Shown here one piece after another: positions 6,782 through 10,265 of a DNA stretch of 10,265 nt; position 1 is the stretch's first letter, and each line of letters begins with the position of its first letter. The notes under the pieces are model-generated. The model was not told the origin of the DNA. It made no database searches and saw only the letters and a list, made by a program, of their open reading frames with translations. The DNA lies in contig JAFQHB010000213.1 in NCBI GenBank assembly GCA_017398165.1, forward strand, positions 1 through 10,265, written 5' to 3'. The position numbers were made by a program, and so were the translations under genes. Source of the stretch: Bacillota bacterium (GTDB lineage: Bacteria; Bacillota; Dehalobacteriia; UBA4068; UBA4997).

Positions 6782-6810
6782 TTGTCAAAGCTGCGGGAAT
6801 GTTGTATGAT
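6782..6810 (+). promoter_or_regulatory. Sigma-A-like promoter for the threonine-aldolase-like gene
   Basis: TTGTCA (6782-6787), 17 bases, TATGAT (6805-6810); five of six bases match the consensus in each element. The predicted start is near 6817, leaving a leader of about 60 bases. The -35 lies inside the inverted repeat AGCTT-GTCA-AAGCT (6779-6792). Confidence 0.65.
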
Positions 6811-6876
6811 AAGGCATATAATGTAACGAGAGCGAAGCTTTGGTGCGAGATTTTAATACCGGGGAGGGGTATCGTG

Positions 6877-7911
6877 ATGATACATTTCAATAATGATTAT
6901 AACCGCACGGCACATCCTGCTATTATGCAGGCTCTGGCAGAGGGTGCGGCCGAGAGCCACGTCGGCTATGGGCTGGATGGTTGGTGTGAGAAAGGCGCTG
7001 CGCTGATACGTGAGGCCATTGGCAGGCCGGAGGCCGAGGTGCATTATCTGCTGGGCGGCACGCAGGCCAACTATACCGTGATCAGTGCGCTGCTGCGCCC
7101 GTTTCAGAGCGTTATTTGTGCGGACAGCGGTCATATCAACGTGCATGAGACCGGCGCAGTGGAGCATTGTGGCTTCAAGATTCAGGGGCTGCCGATGACT
7201 GACGGCAAAATCACGGCGGAGCAGATCGCTGCGGAGGCCGAACTTTACCGCAGCAGTGAAATCAAGGAGCATATCACGCAGCCGAGGCTGGTCTATCTTT
7301 CGCTGCCGACGGAGTTTGGCACGATATACACCAAAGCAGAGCTGACCGCTATTCGCCGGGTGTGTGATGAGTATGGTCTGCTGCTGTACGTGGATGGTGC
7401 GCGGCTGGCTTATGGTATCGCGGCGGCTGATTGTGATATGACTCTGCCCGAGCTGGCATCGCTGGTGGATGTTTTCTATATTGGCGGGACGAAATGCGGT
7501 GCGATGTTTGGCGAGGCAGTAGTGTTCTGCCGGGCGGAGCTGGCAGAAAACTTCCGCAGCTATATCAAGCAGAACGGTGGTATGCTGGCCAAGGGCTGGC
7601 TGCTCGGTCTGCAGTTTGCGACGCTTTTTACGGATGAATTGTATCTGAACATCGGTCGCCGGGCGGTGGAGCAGGCGATGCAGATACGCGAGGCCTTTGC
7701 GGCAAAGGGCATTATGCCGTATATCGAGAGCAGCACGAATCAGCAGTTTGTGGTGCTGGATGAGGCGCAGATGGCGCAGCTTGGCGAGAAATATATCTAT
7801 GAGTACGAGAAAAATCTGGGCGGCGGCAGGCATTGTGTGCGCTTCTGCACCAGCTGGAGCACGCAGCCGGAGGAGGTAGCGGAGCTGCTGGCCGATATAG
7901 CGGCGCTGTGA
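6877..7911 (+). CDS. PLP-dependent threonine aldolase / beta-eliminating lyase family protein
   Basis: This fold-type I PLP enzyme of 344 residues belongs to the family that includes low-specificity L-threonine aldolase (threonine to glycine plus acetaldehyde) and aromatic amino acid beta-eliminating lyases (PF01212). It is expected to be cytoplasmic and tetrameric. Visible features are the N-terminal FNNDYN, the glycine-rich GGTQAN (60-65) that holds the cofactor phosphate, DSGHINVHE (83-91) with H86 stacking on PLP, the cofactor aspartate in VDGAR (172-176), and the Schiff-base lysine K206 in GGTKCG. Threonine aldolase typically has FRSDT at its start; the different N-terminus leaves substrate specificity open. 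The ATG at 6877 lies 7-9 bases after GGGGAGGGG (6861-6869); a GTG at 6874 is possible, and the longer frame from 6799 is unlikely. It is divergent from sigK and convergent with the penicillin-binding protein gene. Confidence 0.85.
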   Translation: MIHFNNDYNRTAHPAIMQALAEGAAESHVGYGLDGWCEKGAALIREAIGRPEAEVHYLLGGTQANYTVISALLRPFQSVICADSGHINVHETGAVEHCGFKIQGLPMTDGKITAEQIAAEAELYRSSEIKEHITQPRLVYLSLPTEFGTIYTKAELTAIRRVCDEYGLLLYVDGARLAYGIAAADCDMTLPELASLVDVFYIGGTKCGAMFGEAVVFCRAELAENFRSYIKQNGGMLAKGWLLGLQFATLFTDELYLNIGRRAVEQAMQIREAFAAKGIMPYIESSTNQQFVVLDEAQMAQLGEKYIYEYEKNLGGGRHCVRFCTSWSTQPEEVAELLADIAAL

Positions 7912-7928
7912 CGGCGGTAGTATCTGGT

Positions 7929-9605
7929 TTAGACGGCGCTGCGATTGGCTATATCCTCTAAAAGGGCGATTTTCTCGGCAATCTCCCGGCAAACGCTGCC
8001 GGCATCACCGCCGCCGCTTTCGCCATCCGCGATATATACGGCTATCGCCCAGCGCGGGGCATCCGCCGGGAAGAAACCGGCAAACCATACGCCGAAATTC
8101 TGGCTGGTTCCCGTCTTGCCGCCGATGTTGATGAGGCTGCTGGCCACCGGCCGGCCGGTGCCGTTCTGCACAGCCTCGGTGAGGAACCGGCGGAGCTGAT
8201 TGGCGCTGGATGTCTTGACGACCTGCCGCGGTGCGGCAGTGGGGAATTCCTGTATAATTGCTCCCTGCTCGGTTTGCAGTGCGCTGACCAGGCGGGGAGT
8301 TGGCATTTTACCGCCGTTGGCTATGGTGGCCATCAGGCGGGCCAGCATCAGCGGGGTGGCACGCACGCCGCGCTCGCCGATAGAGATGTTGGCGACATCT
8401 GCGGGGACGGCGGTATTAAAATCCGGGTTGGGCTGGGTGGCGGTATCTATGCCCTGCAGTATTTGCTCGCCAAAGCCCAGACGATAGGCGTATTCCGTTA
8501 TCAGTTCGCCGCCTAACTGCTGGCCGAGTGCCACGAAGTAAGGATTGCAGGAATTGCCGAGGGCCGAGCAGAGATCCTCGCTGCCGTGGCCGCTGTTCTT
8601 CCAGCAATTCACGCTGTGGCCGCCGGGCAGGGTGATGCTGCCGGTGCAGGTGAATGCCTCCGGCCGGTCATCCAGGGTGATGCCGTTATCCAGTGCCGCC
8701 AGCGTCAGTACCGTCTTGAACACCGAGGCGGGCGGGAAGTAGCTCAGTGCTTTATTGAGGTAAATATCGCCATCGGTGGGGGGCTGGCCGGCGTATGGAT
8801 CATAGGTGGGGGCGCTGGCCATCGCCAGCACGTCACCGTTTTGGCTGTCGAGCAGGACTACCGCGCCGGGGCGTTGACCGAGGGCCTCCTCGCATATTGC
8901 CTGATAGCTTTGATCGATGGTCAGGCGGATATTCAGGCTTTGTGATGCCGAATCGGCGGGGATGTAGCGCAGTGTCCCCGTGGCCTGGCCGCGTTCATCC
9001 AGCGGCAGAGCGATGCGGGCGCTGGTGCGGCCGCTCAGTACGCTGTCATATTGCTTTTCCAGCCCCGTCTGGCCGTGGTATTCGCCGTGGCTGTCGGCGG
9101 CGGCATAGCCCAGCAGATGGACGGCAGGGGTATCGGTGGTATAGCGTGGGCGCAGGGTGAGTGCGTAAATACCGTCGGTGTCGGCCAGCTCCTTTTGTAA
9201 GGAGGTCATTTGCCCCGGCAGCAGACCGCGTGCCAGTATAAAGGGCTGTCGGGCGGCAAGTGATCGCCGTATGCTGCCGGTAAGGGCAGACTGCAGACCG
9301 TGTTGGCGCAGTAATGCCTGCAGACGGGGTGCGAGGATGCTGTCATCGGTGCCGGAGGCACGGCGCAGCACGTCCGGCCAGACCAACAGCACGTTTTCGC
9401 TGCGGTTGGTGAGTGGCTGACCGTGACGATCGAGGAAATCACCGCGGCGGTATTCTATCTCGTCAATGGTGCTGAGGCGTTGGTTTTGGGCCATAGCGGC
9501 GCTGGCCTCATTTTGCCAGAGTGTGATATAGCCCAGCCGCAGCAGCACCAGAGCGAAGGCCAGCAGCAGCCAGATTGACGTTTGGCCCAAGCGTGTCACA
9601 TTCAT
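7929..9605 (-). CDS. Class B penicillin-binding protein (peptidoglycan transpeptidase)
   Basis: This enzyme cross-links peptidoglycan stems outside the membrane. The 558 residues start with a short cytoplasmic tail and one membrane anchor (about 10-30), followed by a dimerisation/pedestal domain (about 45-215) and a transpeptidase domain (about 245-545). The three penicillin-binding motifs are intact: S294-V-F-K297, S352-C-N354 and K497-T-G499. The cysteine-rich CW...GHG stretch between the first two is usual for the PBP2/SpoVD/FtsI group. There is no PASTA domain, so it is not a full SpoVD or PBP2x, and a PBP2/PbpA-like elongation or sporulation role is open. AGGAGGT (9613-9619) lies 7 bases before ATG 9605. 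Its stop is 17 bases from the convergent lyase stop with no terminator seen there. The upstream gene on the same strand is a peptidase. Confidence 0.94.
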   Translation of the reverse strand: MNVTRLGQTSIWLLLAFALVLLRLGYITLWQNEASAAMAQNQRLSTIDEIEYRRGDFLDRHGQPLTNRSENVLLVWPDVLRRASGTDDSILAPRLQALLRQHGLQSALTGSIRRSLAARQPFILARGLLPGQMTSLQKELADTDGIYALTLRPRYTTDTPAVHLLGYAAADSHGEYHGQTGLEKQYDSVLSGRTSARIALPLDERGQATGTLRYIPADSASQSLNIRLTIDQSYQAICEEALGQRPGAVVLLDSQNGDVLAMASAPTYDPYAGQPPTDGDIYLNKALSYFPPASVFKTVLTLAALDNGITLDDRPEAFTCTGSITLPGGHSVNCWKNSGHGSEDLCSALGNSCNPYFVALGQQLGGELITEYAYRLGFGEQILQGIDTATQPNPDFNTAVPADVANISIGERGVRATPLMLARLMATIANGGKMPTPRLVSALQTEQGAIIQEFPTAAPRQVVKTSSANQLRRFLTEAVQNGTGRPVASSLINIGGKTGTSQNFGVWFAGFFPADAPRWAIAVYIADGESGGGDAGSVCREIAEKIALLEDIANRSAV

Positions 9606-9646
9606 ATCGCGTACCTCCTGCCCGGATCGCAAATGCAGGATGTGCG

Positions 9647-9697
9647 AAAGCCCCCGGGGATCGTTTACCGTTAGGTTTGATCGCCGGGGGCTTTTTT
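9647..9697. terminator. Strong hairpin between the M24 peptidase and the penicillin-binding protein gene
   Basis: AAAGCCCCCGG (9647-9657) pairs with CCGGGGGCTTT (9684-9694), and GATC (9659-9662) with GATC (9679-9682). On the plus strand the stem is followed by six T residues (9692-9697), but on the minus strand, where both neighbouring genes lie, by only three. It could end the peptidase transcript weakly or antisense transcripts well. Confidence 0.8.
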
Positions 9698-9725
9698 ATG
9701 CAGTTGTATATATGGGGTGGGCAGG

Positions 9726-10265
9726 TCAGCCGAGGATCATCAGATCTTTGGGAAAGTGGGTGAACGGCTCCAGACCATCGGCGGTGACGAGGCAGGAGTC
9801 CTCTATCCGCAGGCCGAAGCGGCCGGGTATATAGACGCCGGGTTCTACGGTGATGATATTGCCGGGGGTGATGATGTGGCTGCCGCCCCAGCGGACTGCC
9901 GGGGCTTCGTGTATCTCCAGCCCGACGCCGTGGCCAAGGGAGTGCGAGAAGTAATCGCCCATACCGGCGGCGCTGATGATATCGCGGGCAATAGCATCGG
10001 CCTGACCGGTCTTCATACCGGGGCGGATGGTGGCTGTTGCCTGCTGTTGGGCATCCAGCACCAGCCGGTAGGCGGCAAGCTGTTCTTCGGATGGTTGGCC
10101 GATGGCGAAGGTACGGGTGCAATCGCCGCAGTAGCCGTGATACAGGCAGCCGAAATCTATCGTCACGAAATCGCCGGGGCTGAGCTGACGATCGGATGGT
10201 ATGGCGTGGGGCTTGGCACTGTTTTCGCCGGAGGCCACGATAGTGGGGAAGGAAACACCCTCGGC
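9726..10265 (-). CDS. M24 family Xaa-Pro peptidase, 5' end outside window
   Basis: This is the catalytic C-terminal domain of an Xaa-Pro aminopeptidase or dipeptidase, which removes residues before proline from peptides in the cytoplasm. The 179 visible residues begin AEGVSFPTIVASG and are open at the window edge, so the GTG at 10238 is an internal codon. All five metal ligands of the pita-bread fold are visible: D37 (TIDFG), D48 (GDCTR), H112 (SLGHGVG), E141 (TVEPG) and E155 (RIEDS), counted from the window edge. H20 (KPHA) and H119 (LEIHE) are the expected active-site histidines. Roughly 170 N-terminal residues should lie beyond the window. It reads toward the penicillin-binding protein gene, 120 bases away across a hairpin. 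In many Firmicutes efp follows this gene, but that is not the case here. Confidence 0.95.
   Translation of the reverse strand, partial: AEGVSFPTIVASGENSAKPHAIPSDRQLSPGDFVTIDFGCLYHGYCGDCTRTFAIGQPSEEQLAAYRLVLDAQQQATATIRPGMKTGQADAIARDIISAAGMGDYFSHSLGHGVGLEIHEAPAVRWGGSHIITPGNIITVEPGVYIPGRFGLRIEDSCLVTADGLEPFTHFPKDLMILG

Noticed and set aside
6817..6822. Perfect TATAAT as the -10 of the lyase gene
   Set aside because: There is no -35 at 16-18 bases and no TG extension. TTGTCA-N17-TATGAT just upstream is a better pair.
6853..7992. 379-codon minus-strand open frame opposite the lyase gene
   Set aside because: Low-complexity, Arg/Gln/His-rich translation without motifs. The plus frame carries all PLP-enzyme motifs.

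Overview
This window looks like chromosomal DNA from a spore-forming or formerly spore-forming member of the Bacillota (Firmicutes). The grounds are a sporulation sigma factor of the SigK type, strong AGGAG/GGAGG ribosome binding sites, sigma-A promoters, and a TIGR04086-type small membrane protein. The fairly GC-rich coding sequence and the dTDP-sugar gene would fit the Negativicutes or a GC-rich clostridial lineage, but the sequence alone does not settle this. There are no mobile elements, CRISPR arrays, tRNAs or rRNAs. It reads as an ordinary core-genome stretch with one strong regulatory RNA.

Layout. Positions 1-1408 hold the end of a glucose-1-phosphate thymidylyltransferase gene (rfbA/rmlA), a membrane-anchored protein of unknown function 21 bases behind it, and a terminator. 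Positions 1486-2617 hold an EamA/DMT-type permease followed directly by the C-terminal half of a GNAT acetyltransferase, which looks like a gene remnant. A perfect 14-bp hairpin at 2648-2684 separates these from the minus-strand argH (2702-4090). argH has its own extended -10 promoter and lies behind a minus-strand four-helix membrane protein (4199-4609).

Positions 4820-5979 form a self-contained manganese-response unit. It consists of a near-consensus sigma-A promoter (TTGACA-N17-TAAAAT), a yybP-ykoY (Mn2+) riboswitch whose P1 3' strand is also the 5' strand of an intrinsic terminator, a TerC-family membrane protein, and a terminator. The mutual exclusion of P1 and the terminator predicts that Mn2+ binding turns terC expression on.

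Positions 5995-6687 (minus) encode an uninterrupted pro-SigK. Divergently, 6877-7911 (plus) encodes a PLP-dependent threonine-aldolase/beta-eliminating lyase. It converges, with only 17 bases between stop codons, on a class B penicillin-binding protein (7929-9605, minus). Upstream of that, the window ends inside an M24 Xaa-Pro peptidase (9726 to past 10265, minus).

The genes do not form one pathway. They are small, mostly independent transcription units for surface sugar synthesis, arginine synthesis, metal homeostasis, sporulation, amino-acid breakdown, wall synthesis and peptide turnover. The strongest observation is the riboswitch-TerC unit. Secondary ones are the truncated acetyltransferase and the hairpin at 9647-9697, whose better U-tract faces against the flanking genes.
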